A stretch of DNA of 64,000 nt from Opitutaceae bacterium (GTDB lineage: Bacteria > Verrucomicrobiota > Verrucomicrobiia > Opitutales > Opitutaceae). Shown here one piece after another: positions 25,131 to 33,473 of the stretch. The DNA lies in the NCBI GenBank assembly GCA_041395105.1, contig JAWLBB010000001.1, forward strand, positions 496,001-560,000, in the 5' to 3' direction. Both the position numbers and the translations under genes were made by a program. The notes beneath the pieces were generated by a model. It saw only the letters and a list, made by a program, of their open reading frames with translations. It ran no database searches and was not told the origin of the DNA. How positions within the stretch are numbered: position 1 is the first letter of the stretch; every line of letters begins with the position of its first letter.

Positions 25131-26431
25131 TCGGTCGAAAGGCCGAGTCCGCAGGGGCTGTGGTCGCCGTGGTGGACCTGCAATGGCTCGGCAGCCTGCC
25201 TAGTTATCATATTGCTGTGGTGGAGTGTCTGCTCGCTATGGGATGTCGGGTCGTCTCGTTTTCGCCCGCACCCGAGGAAGTTTGTAACCGGCCTGGTGTG
25301 AGTTCTTGGGAGAGAACCCGATTGGTCGGTCTGAAAGTCGGGGCTGCCCGGATCACCGGTGCCACCGGGGCAAAGCCTGTTGGAGGATCCAATTGCTTTC
25401 GAAGTCATTTCCGGCGGTGGGCCCCGGCTTGGATGCTCAAGCGACGTGACCGATCCCTGGCCCTCAAGGGTTGGAGATCGGTCAGGGAGGAGATCTCAGC
25501 CTTTCGATGGGAGGATGGGCATCCGATTGAACACGTGATTTTTCCTTACCTAGACCATCCCGTACTCTCGTTGTTGACAGAACACGCGGTGGAGCTGCCT
25601 GACCTTGATCGCACTTGGTCTGGACTTTGGGTGCACCCGGATTCGGGACCGGAGGCGCAAATGGTGTGGGGATCCATCATTCGACAGCTTAAGAGAGTTC
25701 GGAACTTCAAGGGCCTTTGGGCCTTGGACACTACTATGGTCGACAGCTTGGTATCAATCGCTTCAGACCTTTGGTTGGGTCTGATGCCCGATATGACCTC
25801 CGAAGAGTTCCCGGAAGCCAAGGGGTCTCTCGAAGCTGAGATTGGCCGGATTGCAGAAGAAGGTCCGGTGATTCTGTTGATAGGTGAGCTGTCTCCTCGG
25901 AAAGGGATCTATGAGATGCTTGCGGCTGCTCGCAAAGCTAAAGCGTTGAGTCTCGATCTGCAGTTCGTTGTGGCGGGTCCGCTTGACCATTCCTCCTGTG
26001 GCGAGGAGGATTACCCCAATCTGGTTTCTGCTTTCAAGAACACTCCCGACAATGTCCATTTCCGACCCGGATGGATCGAGACGGATCGCGAGTTCAATGG
26101 CGCGATCCGGGGCTGTTCTGTTCTATGGGGCGCCTACCGTGGGTTCCCTTTCAGCAGCAATCTGCTGACCAAGGCAGCCCTTGCTAATCGCCCGATCCTA
26201 GTCAGTTCGGGCGGTTTGATGGAAAAGCGGGTCAGGGAGTTCAAGCTGGGATTGGTGGTCGATCCAGAGGACTCGAGGGCAGTAATCGAATCCTTGGTGG
26301 AATTGGCTCGGACACCAAGAGAATCTAAAGGGTTCGAAACGGGATGTCGCGAATACGCGCACCGCAATTCTCGCCGAAGACTACGCGATGTTCTCAAGGA
26401 AACCCTTCCTGTGTCTAGTGTTCATTGCTGA
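25127..26431 (+). CDS. GT4-like glycosyltransferase
   Basis: The protein has 434 residues from GTG 25127, which overlaps the sulfotransferase stop (GTGA). The N-terminal half has no obvious motif. The C-terminal half (about 245-400) has the GT-B donor-domain pattern: 'VILLIGELSPRKGIYEMLAAA', 'LQFVVAGPLDHSS', 'VLWGAYRGFPFSSNLLTKAALANRPILVSS'. Here the usual E-x7-E is partly replaced: the 'EGFG' glutamate is absent ('YRGFPFSS'). It probably transfers a sugar in this locus, but the changed motif makes activity less certain. Its last 10 bp overlap the convergent GT4 gene. Confidence 0.65.
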   Translation: MIGRKAESAGAVVAVVDLQWLGSLPSYHIAVVECLLAMGCRVVSFSPAPEEVCNRPGVSSWERTRLVGLKVGAARITGATGAKPVGGSNCFRSHFRRWAPAWMLKRRDRSLALKGWRSVREEISAFRWEDGHPIEHVIFPYLDHPVLSLLTEHAVELPDLDRTWSGLWVHPDSGPEAQMVWGSIIRQLKRVRNFKGLWALDTTMVDSLVSIASDLWLGLMPDMTSEEFPEAKGSLEAEIGRIAEEGPVILLIGELSPRKGIYEMLAAARKAKALSLDLQFVVAGPLDHSSCGEEDYPNLVSAFKNTPDNVHFRPGWIETDREFNGAIRGCSVLWGAYRGFPFSSNLLTKAALANRPILVSSGGLMEKRVREFKLGLVVDPEDSRAVIESLVELARTPRESKGFETGCREYAHRNSRRRLRDVLKETLPVSSVHC

Positions 26432-27543
26432 TTGTCCCTCAGTTCCGAAGCAACGTCGCGATAGACCTTCAGGGTCTTTGTTGCGCAGTTTGACCAATTG
26501 AATAGACGCACTCTATTTCGGCCTCTGCTAACGAATTCTTCCCGTGTATGCGGTGAGTTGTCCAAACAGTCGATCGCTTTTCGCAGTGAATCACCGTCGT
26601 CCTCAGGATCGAAATAGACGGCGGCGTTGCCGCCCACTTCAGGCAGGCTGCTCCGGTCTGAGCAGACGACCGGACATCCCTGCGCCATCGCCTCAAGGAT
26701 CGGAAGACCGAATCCTTCGTAGAGTGAGGGGTAAACAAGGGCCTCGGCATGGGCATAGGTCGCGGCCAGTATCGAGTCATCGCCGGCCAAGGATACGACT
26801 CGACTGGCTATGCCCAGGGATTTTAGGAGGATGCGCTCGTCCTGTTTGAACGGGCCGCCTCCGAAGACCGCTAGGCGCCGCGATTCGAGCATGCGGTACC
26901 GGGCGAGAGCCCGGATCAGAAAAGTGAAGTTCTTGTAGCCGGACCGCTGGCCCACGAAGAGCAGGTAGTCGCCGTCGATGGGGGACGGGTCGATGGAGGT
27001 GATCGTTGGATTCACTCCCAGGTGCACAACGGATGCGATCGAGGGTTCGATGCCAAGAATCCGGATGGCATCCTGACGGGTATTCTCGGAATCGCAGAGC
27101 AGGTGGTCGCTGGTCTGAGCGACCGTGGTCAGTTTCTGCCTGACGACCGCGCCCCCTGGGAAACTCTCCGGATAGAGATAATAGGTCAGGTCGTGAATCG
27201 TGGCGACCGTTGCATGCGGCCCGGGGTAGACGGCAGCACCGCGATGATAAGTACGGTGCACGATGTCGGGCCGGATTCGGGAGATTGCCCTTCTCATCAG
27301 TATTGCGTTCAACCGTCGGCGGATTTCTCCGGTCTTTGGCCAGGCCGGGAAATAACGACCGCTGGCCCATTCGGGCAGATGGGTCTTCAGCCAATGGTTG
27401 CGATGCCATCCGGCCGCAAGGTGCACCTCGATCTCGTCGGCCTTGGCCAGTCGGCTCGCCAATTCGATGATATAGCGCGAAACGCCCCCATAGCTCTGGT
27501 CGCTGAAGGCCTCGAAATCGTAGAGAATACGAAGGGGTTTCAC
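26422..27543 (-). CDS. GT4-family glycosyltransferase
   Basis: The protein has 373 residues from GTG 27543. It has a GT-B fold: N-terminal 'ILYDFEAFSDQSYGGVSRYIIELASRL' (acceptor domain with glycine loop), the 'VHRTYH..ATIHDLTY' segment, and donor domain 'YLLFVGQRSGYKNFTFLIRAL', 'EALVYPSLYEGFGLPILEAMAQGCPVVCS' with the EGFGLPxLE retaining-GT motif. It is a typical O-antigen or EPS mannosyl/glucosyltransferase. Last of four minus-strand genes, coupled to the methyltransferase by a 4-bp GTGA overlap. Confidence 0.92.
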   Translation of the reverse strand: MKPLRILYDFEAFSDQSYGGVSRYIIELASRLAKADEIEVHLAAGWHRNHWLKTHLPEWASGRYFPAWPKTGEIRRRLNAILMRRAISRIRPDIVHRTYHRGAAVYPGPHATVATIHDLTYYLYPESFPGGAVVRQKLTTVAQTSDHLLCDSENTRQDAIRILGIEPSIASVVHLGVNPTITSIDPSPIDGDYLLFVGQRSGYKNFTFLIRALARYRMLESRRLAVFGGGPFKQDERILLKSLGIASRVVSLAGDDSILAATYAHAEALVYPSLYEGFGLPILEAMAQGCPVVCSDRSSLPEVGGNAAVYFDPEDDGDSLRKAIDCLDNSPHTREEFVSRGRNRVRLFNWSNCATKTLKVYRDVASELRDNQQ

Positions 27544-28376
27544 GGTTTTGAAGCGAAAAACGAATAGAGGCGACCGGGCCTCGGTCGGCGCAGTCGACGC
27601 CAGACGAGGGCGCGGATCCAGGGGATTGCGGCCAACCTCGCACCCATCTCACCGAAACGGGACCGCAGGATCTTTCGGGGGAAGTCCGCGATCTCCTCGA
27701 CTGTATTGGCGGCGGGAGCGGTATTGATGGGGGACGCCCAGGGGTCGATGCTCTTTTCAAGCGTCAGTCCGGCGGAGACGATCGCCTGCTCGTAGGCATC
27801 CAGAGTATAGGCGCCTTCACCTCCGGTCAGTTGATGCACGGGATGATGAGCGAGGAATTCCGCCATCTGCTGCGCATCGTCCACCACGTGTTCCCGGCAG
27901 GCCAGGAATCGACCGCCGGACCGAAGGACCCGGGCGCACTCCCGCAGGGTTTGACCGAGGTTGGTCGTGTGATGCAGCACCTGCCGTGTATAGATGAGAT
28001 CGACCGAGGCATTCGGGAGGGGAATCGCTTCGCCGAACCCTTGGTGAATCTCGACCGGCAGTCCGGCGCAGGTGATTTCGATCGCGCCGCGACCGATTTC
28101 CTTGCTCGGATCGGGCTCGACGGCATGAACGCAGCGGGCGCCTTGCAGGGCAAATGCCCGGCTCGCCATGCCGTTCCCCGCCCCGAGATCCATCACCACC
28201 GCACCCTCGACAGCCGGTCCCAGGACCTTGAGAACGGCGGCGAATTCTCCCGAACCGGCAAAGCGTTCGGCAGCCTGCCCGAGGTCTGTGTCGAGGTAGG
28301 TATCGTGAACAAGAGCGGCCCGGTCCGGATCGGATCTCAGGAGCCTGACCGCATCTTCCGTGCTGAGTTTATTCAC
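27540..28376 (-). CDS. Class I SAM-dependent methyltransferase
   Basis: The protein has 278 residues from GTG 28376, selected because it overlaps the upstream stop by 8 bp; longer in-frame starts would lie inside the upstream gene. Motif I is 'VVMDLGAGNGMASRAFALQG', then 'AIPLPNASVDLIYTRQVLHHTTNLGQTLRECARVL', typical of Methyltransf_11. The last 50 residues are strongly basic ('ALVWRRLRRPRPGRLYSFF'). It probably methylates a glycan or sugar nucleotide in this locus. Confidence 0.85.
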   Translation of the reverse strand: MNKLSTEDAVRLLRSDPDRAALVHDTYLDTDLGQAAERFAGSGEFAAVLKVLGPAVEGAVVMDLGAGNGMASRAFALQGARCVHAVEPDPSKEIGRGAIEITCAGLPVEIHQGFGEAIPLPNASVDLIYTRQVLHHTTNLGQTLRECARVLRSGGRFLACREHVVDDAQQMAEFLAHHPVHQLTGGEGAYTLDAYEQAIVSAGLTLEKSIDPWASPINTAPAANTVEEIADFPRKILRSRFGEMGARLAAIPWIRALVWRRLRRPRPGRLYSFFASKP

Positions 28377-29580
28377 AGGTTGAGGAAAACTGGATACTTC
28401 CCTGACTTTCCGCGAGAACGGATTCGAGTCCCCGCCGGACCGACGCCGAGTAGGATTCGGTTGAGTAGCGGCGGCGGACAAGGGCACCGATACGGTCGGC
28501 TTCTGCATTCATCCATTGGACGCTTCGCCGGGCCACGGATTCCATGCCGGACTCGATAGCTTCGAGGTCGGCTCCGGCAAGCCGGTGAACCTCATCCGGC
28601 TCGAACCCGCATTCTTCCGTCACCAATGGGACCAGACCGGCGGCCACGCCGCTGAGGACGCTCCCTGCGTTGGCTTCAGAACAGGAGGGCAACACCATCA
28701 CGCAGCACCGTGCCGCCACGCGACGAAATCGCTCCGAGTCGAGGGGAAGAAAACCGTGCGGTATGATGTTTCTGCGTCCAAACAGTTGCGACCTGAAGAG
28801 GCGGCAGAAATCCGGCTCTTCGTGGAACGCACTGCAGACATGGAGAACCCAGTCGTCGCGTCCCGCCACTACGGCAAGAAGCCGCTCCAACCCCTTGTGA
28901 ACCTGGCCGCCGCTGGAGAGAAACAGAAAATCGGTCGCGCTGCTCTTCGTGTGGTCGATATTCGGCACCGGGTAGGCGAAGTTGCGGATGAAGTGGACTG
29001 GAGGAAGTTGGAATTCCCGGTAGGTCTCCAAGTTGGCTCGACTGCCGATGAAGAAGAAACCGTTGCAGGCTGCCAGGTCCTTCTGAGTGAATACGGGCAC
29101 CTGCCGGCGAGGCTTAAGGCGGACTCCCGTCGCCCGTTCGACTTCGGCGATTCTTCCGGCTTCAGCCCGATTGGAGAATGCGGGATTTGAACCCGTGATA
29201 TAGGCGATGCGTCGGGTATCTGGCCGGCAGGCTTGTTCGTATGCTGGTGTAAGACCCGGGTGCAGATCGATCACCAGGTCGTAGCTGGCCGTGGGCGGCA
29301 TACGAGGACATCCCGGATCAATCACATCAACGGCAAACCCGTATTCTCCCGCAAGGCGGGCCAGTTCGCGCGCCTGCCATCGATTCTGGTGCTTTACGTC
29401 GACGTCCCTGCGCAGGAAGGGGTCGGTCAGGTGAACCAGAAGGCAACGCCTTCGGGCGCCTTGCCCCGCAACCTCATGGAGAAACCTACCGGTTCCGTGC
29501 TTGGGCCGTCGCGCAAGGCTGTGGCGAAACCGTCGCCGCAGGTAGGCCAGATAGAGACGGGTGTGCTGTATCTCGGTCAC
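28369..29580 (-). CDS. Glycosyltransferase, GT4-like (GT-B)
   Basis: The protein has 403 residues from GTG 29580, which overlaps the upstream TGA by 4 bp. The acceptor half contains 'YDLVIDLHPGLTPAYEQACRPDTRRIAYITGSNP'. The donor half contains 'TDFLFLSSGGQVHKGLERLLAVV', 'WVLHVCSAFHEEPDF', 'VMVLPSCSEANAGSVLSGVAAGLVPLVT'. The retaining-GT glutamate pattern is present in a variant form (SEANAGSVLSG). This recalls divergent EPS glycosyltransferases rather than a named family member. Confidence 0.7.
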   Translation of the reverse strand: MTEIQHTRLYLAYLRRRFRHSLARRPKHGTGRFLHEVAGQGARRRCLLVHLTDPFLRRDVDVKHQNRWQARELARLAGEYGFAVDVIDPGCPRMPPTASYDLVIDLHPGLTPAYEQACRPDTRRIAYITGSNPAFSNRAEAGRIAEVERATGVRLKPRRQVPVFTQKDLAACNGFFFIGSRANLETYREFQLPPVHFIRNFAYPVPNIDHTKSSATDFLFLSSGGQVHKGLERLLAVVAGRDDWVLHVCSAFHEEPDFCRLFRSQLFGRRNIIPHGFLPLDSERFRRVAARCCVMVLPSCSEANAGSVLSGVAAGLVPLVTEECGFEPDEVHRLAGADLEAIESGMESVARRSVQWMNAEADRIGALVRRRYSTESYSASVRRGLESVLAESQGSIQFSSTCE

Positions 29581-30524
29581 AGTGGTTTGAGGAGGTCCCT
29601 GACCCTGCGGGTCCATCTGGCCCGCATCCAGTCCCGGACCAGGCGATGCCGCTTGCTGACGAATCGATCGTAGGCCGGATCCGGCTTGATCGATTCGGGA
29701 TGGTGCAGCGGAAACGGCAGGGGATAGGTAGGCAGGTTGTTGTTGCGATCGTCACCGCGCCCTCGAGTCCCTGAGGTTCCGATATTCCTCACCTGATTCA
29801 AACGGGGCACAACACTGAGCATGCGATTACGGACCAGATGGAAGACCCAGGGGATGTCCCATGTGTCAACGGGACCTTCGCGGTAAAGATCAAACATCTC
29901 CCGGTGAATCAGGCGGCTGCGTCGGTCTTCCCAGTAGGTTTCGAGTTCGTCGACCGATACCATATCCCTCCATGCCTTCATGGTGGGGTCGTAGCCGGTT
30001 AATGCCCGACGCCAGGTCGCCCAGCCCCAGATGGAATGGTGACGGGTAAAAAAATAGGAACCGGTGGCTGGCGCATCCTTGAGCCGATAGTTGGTTCCCG
30101 CGATCATTCCAATCCGCTGATCACCGCTGAATCGCTCGAGCAATTCCTGACAGAAGGGGAAGAAGGAAGTTTCGGGCAGGCAGTCATCCTCGAGAATGAT
30201 GGCACGATCGACCTGCCCGAATACCCAGGCCAAGCCCGAGGCGATGCGCTCCCCGCAGCCCAGGTTGGTGTCCGCGAATTTTCGTTGAACACGACAGGGC
30301 CAGTCGATCCCTTCTTCGAGTAGATTTCTGACCTCGAGGCACCGGGCGGCATCATCGGGTTGATCGGCCCGGGGTCCATCGGCAACCAGGAATACATCCG
30401 CCGGACGAACCATACGGAGGACTTCCAAAACCCGGCGGGTGTAGTCCGGCCGATTGAACACGAAAAGGGCCACGGCCACGGCCAGGCGATCATTCGGGGA
30501 CGTATTGTCTGGAAATGGGTTCAT
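29577..30524 (-). CDS. GT2-like glycosyltransferase (GT-A)
   Basis: The protein has 315 residues from ATG 30524 (an ATG 12 codons upstream is also possible). It has a GT-A fold: 'AVALFVFNRPDYTRRVLEVL', 'ADVFLVADGPR', the metal-binding 'AIILEDDCLPETSFFPFCQELL', and 'SYFFTRHHSIWGWATWRRAL', a set found in a family of glycosyltransferases in capsule and O-antigen loci. First gene of the minus-strand block; a 161-bp gene-free divergent region separates it from the next plus-strand GT2 gene and probably holds both promoters. Confidence 0.82.
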   Translation of the reverse strand: MNPFPDNTSPNDRLAVAVALFVFNRPDYTRRVLEVLRMVRPADVFLVADGPRADQPDDAARCLEVRNLLEEGIDWPCRVQRKFADTNLGCGERIASGLAWVFGQVDRAIILEDDCLPETSFFPFCQELLERFSGDQRIGMIAGTNYRLKDAPATGSYFFTRHHSIWGWATWRRALTGYDPTMKAWRDMVSVDELETYWEDRRSRLIHREMFDLYREGPVDTWDIPWVFHLVRNRMLSVVPRLNQVRNIGTSGTRGRGDDRNNNLPTYPLPFPLHHPESIKPDPAYDRFVSKRHRLVRDWMRARWTRRVRDLLKPL

Positions 30525-30685
30525 GTCTTGCGGCACGATCTCGGCCGCACGGTTCTGCATTCATTGATCGGGTCTGTACAGGTCATCTTGACTGTTTGCA
30601 GAATCGGAGCGAGGCATACTTCCAGAGAAACTAAATCGGCGTCGTTTGTCCAGTGACTCGCCGATACCGTCGATATGTCACTCAG

Positions 30686-31507
30686 ATGCCGGAATCGCCC
30701 CAGGTCATAGTCATCACTCCGACACTCGGCCGATCCCCGTGGCTTGACCAGGCCGTGGAGTCAGTCGCTGCTCGCCAGTCAGGGCGGTGGGGTCTCGTTC
30801 ACCTTCTGGTGGCGCCGGCCGACCAAGTAGGTGCGCTTGCCGACCGATACCCGGGCACTACGGTCATGGCCGAGGAGAGAGAAGGGGGTGGGTTGTATGG
30901 CGCGGTTAACTACGGCGCTCACCGGACCAAAGGCTGGCGTTGGCTGACCTACCTCAATGATGATGATCTGCTCCGGGAGGGTTTTGACCGGCTTCTTGGC
31001 GCAACCGATCAGGAAGCAGCGGATATCATCTATGGACGGGTGTCTTATATCGATGCCGACGGACGCAATCTCGGTGCCTTTCCCGTAGAGCGTCGGCCTC
31101 GGCGGATTCTCTCCCTCATGATCGCCGGTATACCTCCCTTCACCCAGCAGGGAACCCTTGTCGGCCGAGATTGTTTTGAGAACCTCGGTGGGTTCGACAC
31201 GGACTTTCAGTTGGCGGCCGACCATGACTTCTGGGTGCGGGCTGTGTTGAGGGGGGCCTCCTTTCGTTTTGTCCCGTCCGAGGTCGGATCGTTTCGACTC
31301 AGGCCCGGGCAATTGTCTGCCGATCAGGAGACGGTGCGGAAAGAACTTGGGTCGATCCATGCCCGTTATTTCCCACCCGAGAACCGATTGACCCGTCTTC
31401 GCATCCGGACTGCCTTTCGGATCCGGCATGCCCATTCGATCCTTGGGCGACGCATTCGAACAGGTCATTGGACCACGGGAAAATCAGTCTGGAGGGTGCC
31501 GGAGTGA
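30686..31507 (+). CDS. GT2-family glycosyltransferase
   Basis: The protein has 273 residues from ATG 30686; a GTG at 30653 would add 11 residues. The GT-A pattern is 'VIVITPTLGRSPWLDQAVESV', 'GLYGAVNYGAHRTKGWRWLTYLNDDDLL' (DDD metal site) and 'FDTDFQLAADHDFWVRAVLRGA'. Inverting GT2 enzymes of this type add sugars in O-antigen assembly. It leads a plus-strand trio of glycosyltransferases joined by GTGA and ATGA overlaps. Confidence 0.9.
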   Translation: MPESPQVIVITPTLGRSPWLDQAVESVAARQSGRWGLVHLLVAPADQVGALADRYPGTTVMAEEREGGGLYGAVNYGAHRTKGWRWLTYLNDDDLLREGFDRLLGATDQEAADIIYGRVSYIDADGRNLGAFPVERRPRRILSLMIAGIPPFTQQGTLVGRDCFENLGGFDTDFQLAADHDFWVRAVLRGASFRFVPSEVGSFRLRPGQLSADQETVRKELGSIHARYFPPENRLTRLRIRTAFRIRHAHSILGRRIRTGHWTTGKSVWRVPE

Positions 31508-32568
31508 AGCCGGTTACATTGATTCATCCGCTGGGTTCCAGTTCTCCGACGGGAATGGGGGTGGCGGCAGCGGGACTGTCAGGTCTGTTGGTGCCCGAAC
31601 TGGCGGCGGAATCGTTGGGCCTGAACCGTTGTTTCAGGTGGATCAATGACCGGATGATTGGAGGTCCATTTCGGCTGATCGCACGAATGGCGCTTGCCCA
31701 GGCGGCACCAATGACGGAACTGGGACAGAAGTGGATGGTCTTTTCGTCCCATCACGCTCCTCTTTGGACAACTGGCCGGCATATCGTGATCGTCTACGAC
31801 CTGATTGCCTTGAGGTTTGGGGAACAGGCAAGGATGCAGAATGCGTTTTATCGCCATCTGCTTCCCCGGGTCCTGAGGTCTGCGACTCGAATTGTGACCA
31901 TCTCAGGTGCGGTTCGGGATGAATTGAAGACGGTCTTTCCGTTTCTGGCGGATCGCTTGATCGATGTGATACCGGCCTGGTCTGAAAGCCTCGAGGTGAA
32001 GGAATGCATATCTGCGCCGGTGTTATCGCGGAAGAGTCATGTCCTGGTTGTGGGCGCTCGATACCCGCACAAGAATCTTTCACTGGTGCTCGATGCCATG
32101 TCCCAATTCTCCAGGACCGGCTCGGGTCAGCGTCTCGTAGTGGCGGGGATCCGCAAGGAACTCTGGAATCAACGGGCATCCTGGCGCATTCTTGAGGAGC
32201 AGGGATTGTTGACCGCTCTGGATTTCCCGACGGATTCGGAGATGGATGAACTCTACCGGAAGGCTCATTGCCTGGTCTATCCCTCTCTGGCGGAAGGGCA
32301 GGGCCTCCCGCCACTCGAGGCCCTGAAGCGAGGCTGTCCCGTCGTCTGCAGCGACATCCCGGTTCTCAAGGAAACCTGTGGCCAGGCGTCTTTCTTCGTG
32401 GATCCTCATGACAGTCGGGCTCTGGCGGGGCTCCTGTCAGAAATCTGTACGGGACAACGAAAGGTCGAAATCGAGGAGATGACGTGTCAGGCTCCTGAAG
32501 TCCTGAAGCGATTCAGTAATGGCGTGCTCACCCGGAAGTGGCGGGCCCTTCTGGATTCCTTGCCATGA
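31504..32568 (+). CDS. GT4-family glycosyltransferase
   Basis: The protein has 354 residues from GTG 31504, which overlaps the preceding TGA. The donor domain is clear: 'SHVLVVGARYPHKNLSLVLDAM', 'CLVYPSLAEGQGLPPLEALKRGCPVVCSD' (the E-x7-E motif in EGQGLPPLE) and 'VLKETCGQASFFVDP'. It resembles WbdA/B-like and PimB-like retaining enzymes of O-antigen loci. Nucleotide-sugar specificity cannot be read. Confidence 0.9.
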   Translation: MKPVTLIHPLGSSSPTGMGVAAAGLSGLLVPELAAESLGLNRCFRWINDRMIGGPFRLIARMALAQAAPMTELGQKWMVFSSHHAPLWTTGRHIVIVYDLIALRFGEQARMQNAFYRHLLPRVLRSATRIVTISGAVRDELKTVFPFLADRLIDVIPAWSESLEVKECISAPVLSRKSHVLVVGARYPHKNLSLVLDAMSQFSRTGSGQRLVVAGIRKELWNQRASWRILEEQGLLTALDFPTDSEMDELYRKAHCLVYPSLAEGQGLPPLEALKRGCPVVCSDIPVLKETCGQASFFVDPHDSRALAGLLSEICTGQRKVEIEEMTCQAPEVLKRFSNGVLTRKWRALLDSLP

Positions 32569-33473
32569 CTGATCAGGAAATACAGAGGGCGATTCTGTCG
32601 GTCATTATCGTCGCTTGGAAGTCCCGGGGCGAGATTGGCTCCTGTCTTGATTCCATTCCGCGAACCTTGGGTGGTCGACCAGTGGAGCTTCTGGTGGTCG
32701 ATAACAGCCTGAATGCAGACGGAACCAGCACGTTAATCGACCGGGAATACCCCCAGGTCAGGCTGATTCAGCCGGAGCAGAACCTCGGATTCGGAGCCGG
32801 CAACAACCTCGGTTTCCAACAGTCATCGGGCGAAGTGATCCTGGTGCTGAATCCGGACACGGTGGTGAATGCGAATGCCCTGTTTCATTGCCTGGATCGT
32901 TTGCTGGAGGAACCGGCAATCGGATTGATCTCGCCGAAGCTGGTGCAGGCTGATGGAATCATGGATCTGGCCTGCCGCCGCAAGGTCCCTTCATTTTGGG
33001 ACGGGTTCTGCCGGGCGAGCGGGTTGGCGGGATGTTTTCCGAAGTCGAGATTCCTCGCCGGCTACAACCTGACCTACCTAGATCCGGATGGCACCTATGA
33101 CGTCGGTGCCATCAATGGAGCGTTCATGATGGGACGGCGGGAGGCTTTCGAGAAGGTGGGTCTTTTCGACGAGGACTTTTTCATGTATGGTGATGACCTC
33201 GATCTCTGTTACCGCTTCACCCAGGCCGGCTATCGGGTGGTCTATGATGGGCGGGTCTCCATCACCCATCTGAAGGGAACCAGTGTCGCCAAAGACTATG
33301 AACGGATGTCGAGGGCGATTTTCGACGCCAACAAGGCCTTCTACCTGAAGCACTTCAATCCACGAAAGAGTCGGCTTGTAGAGCTGAAATATGACCTCGC
33401 TTTTGGTGCCTGGAAGCTGGTCTCCCGACTGCGGGCAGGACTGTCGGGGTATCGACGGGTGAAGCCGCTTTAG
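32565..33473 (+). CDS. GT2-family (rhamnosyltransferase-like) glycosyltransferase
   Basis: The protein has 302 residues from ATG 32565, in an ATGA overlap with the upstream stop. 'LSVIIVAWKSRGEIGSCLDSI', 'ELLVVDNSLNADGT', 'NLGFGAGNNLGFQQSSGEVILVLNPDTVV' and 'DYDVGAINGAFMMGRREAFEKVGLFDEDFFMYGDDLDLC' (last part read from the sequence at about residues 180-220) are the WbbL/rhamnosyltransferase signature with a DDLD acidic site. Its 3' 119 bp are overlapped antisense by the WcaJ-like gene. Confidence 0.9.
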   Translation: MTDQEIQRAILSVIIVAWKSRGEIGSCLDSIPRTLGGRPVELLVVDNSLNADGTSTLIDREYPQVRLIQPEQNLGFGAGNNLGFQQSSGEVILVLNPDTVVNANALFHCLDRLLEEPAIGLISPKLVQADGIMDLACRRKVPSFWDGFCRASGLAGCFPKSRFLAGYNLTYLDPDGTYDVGAINGAFMMGRREAFEKVGLFDEDFFMYGDDLDLCYRFTQAGYRVVYDGRVSITHLKGTSVAKDYERMSRAIFDANKAFYLKHFNPRKSRLVELKYDLAFGAWKLVSRLRAGLSGYRRVKPL

